A DNA stretch of 64,000 bases from Trichobilharzia szidati. Taxonomy: Eukaryota; Platyhelminthes; Trematoda; Strigeidida; Schistosomatidae. A program made the translations under genes and the position numbers. Below the pieces are notes generated by a model. That model worked only from the letters and a program-made list of their open reading frames with translations. It did no database searches and was not told the origin of the DNA. Positions 63,061 to 64,000 of this stretch are shown one piece after another (position 1 is the stretch's first letter; each line of letters opens with the position of its first letter). Location of the stretch: contig OX235273.1 in the NCBI GenBank assembly GCA_944472155.2, positions 32,585,204 to 32,649,203 on the forward strand, read 5' to 3'.

Positions 63061-64000
63061 GTCACGCTGATTTATTTCATCCATGCATTACGGTTCAGTA
63101 TATTTCTTTTGAATTTTTTACTCGATCTTGGTATGCTATTCGGAGTATGGCGAATTGAACTGTTGGACTTTGGCGTAAATTTTCAAAATAAAAACTCAGT
63201 AACACATAACAAACTTCGGATTCCAACGAATTTAAACACGGCACATACTCTCTTCATCTGAACAGTCATCTGTTTGTAAACACTGATTTAATTAAGAAAA
63301 AAGATAATATAGGAAAATTAACGTGTTTCATCAGTGATTCAATTTGAAAAGTAACTACATTGACTACAGTGAAATCCTCCTATGAAACACATCTTTAGAC
63401 AGAAGGTCACGAAGAAAAATATAGCTGACTTCTATGTAGATGGGAAACATTACACTGAAAACATATTCCCCATGCAACAAAGACTAATCAGAATTATCAG
63501 AGTTAAACATTCCCTCGATAAACACAGTTGTTCATTCTGTTCAACTAATGCATTTCTCAAGATACTTATGGAATAAAAAGCTAGTCAGTTCTTCTCAGAA
63601 TTAAGAAAGACGGCAAAACGCGTTGGTTATCAAAATAACAGAATATGCTGCCACATAAGAATTAAAAAACCACGGAAATTAAAAAATTAAAATAAACGAA
63701 GTTCATTAAATCATATAAGTACCCTAAGGTACAAAAACGTTCACAAATACCATGATAAATAAAAAGAACAGCAACACATTCAGCCGAAAGTTGTCGACAT
63801 CTGTCACAATAATTAACAAGCTCATTCTTCCACTCCTATTTTCTATAACTACATTTGACTAAACATACACTTGACCATCTCATAAAAGGACATCAAGTGA
63901 GCAATCAGCTATCACTCATTCATATAACGGCAGCGAGCAGTGCGTGGTGATTACATTATGGTCTCTTTCTGATCAGTTAGTGGGTTTTGTTACTCAATAT
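63061..64000. other. AT-rich DNA without recognised gene
   Basis: A 64-codon plus-strand frame at 63,382-63,576 (Cys/His: HSCSFCSTNAF) has no family I recognise. Confidence 0.35.

Noticed and set aside
1..64000. CRISPR arrays, rRNA genes, bacterial operons
   Set aside because: Nothing of the kind is visible; the window is eukaryotic in every respect.

Overview
The window looks like nuclear DNA of a flatworm, most likely a schistosome-type blood fluke. It is AT-rich, almost empty of long open frames, and full of degraded flatworm-type retroelements: BEL/Pao and Ty3/gypsy LTR elements, RTE-like and other non-LTR elements, Penelope-like elements and tRNA-headed SINEs. Superimposed on this is what looks like one very large micro-exon gene (MEG), a gene architecture described in schistosomes. 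Genus and species cannot be read from the sequence alone.

Layout. 1-2.3 kb holds a minus-strand BEL/Pao gag relic. 2.3-3.8 kb holds a foldback-repeat arm and RTE scraps. 3.8-7.5 kb shows nothing recognisable. Two candidate signal-peptide first exons lie at 7,505-7,580 and 8,524-8,590; the second has a TATA box and initiator. From 11.8 to 44.9 kb, on the plus strand only, I find about 26 candidate 9-nt exons, plus a few of 6, 12, 21 and 27 nt. Nearly all have a recognisable acceptor and a GTRAGT-like donor. Seven of the 9-nt exons sit one per unit in a ~630-bp tandem array (35.4-39.8 kb). Candidate 3' ends are a terminal exon at 47,450 and a second at 50,101 reached through two duplicated 27-nt exons. 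The introns carry a gypsy-type gag relic (25-26 kb), RTE and Penelope fragments, an 82-bp-arm foldback (32.2 kb), a gypsy LTR plus gag (36.1-36.6 kb) and a solo LTR with target duplication (37.9-38.4 kb). From 54 kb onward come more SINE copies, a nearly full-length but dead RTE element (57.6-61.1 kb), a Penelope fragment and another non-LTR relic (62-63 kb).

How it fits together. Both signal-peptide exons end in phase 1, and every candidate small exon is a multiple of three. Read in phase 1 they contain no internal stop, while the other two phases do contain stops. Inclusion or skipping of most exons would therefore keep the frame and would give a small secreted protein whose middle is built from three-residue blocks. 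The exons are inferred from splice-site patterns read by eye, with no transcript evidence; some of the weaker ones are probably false.
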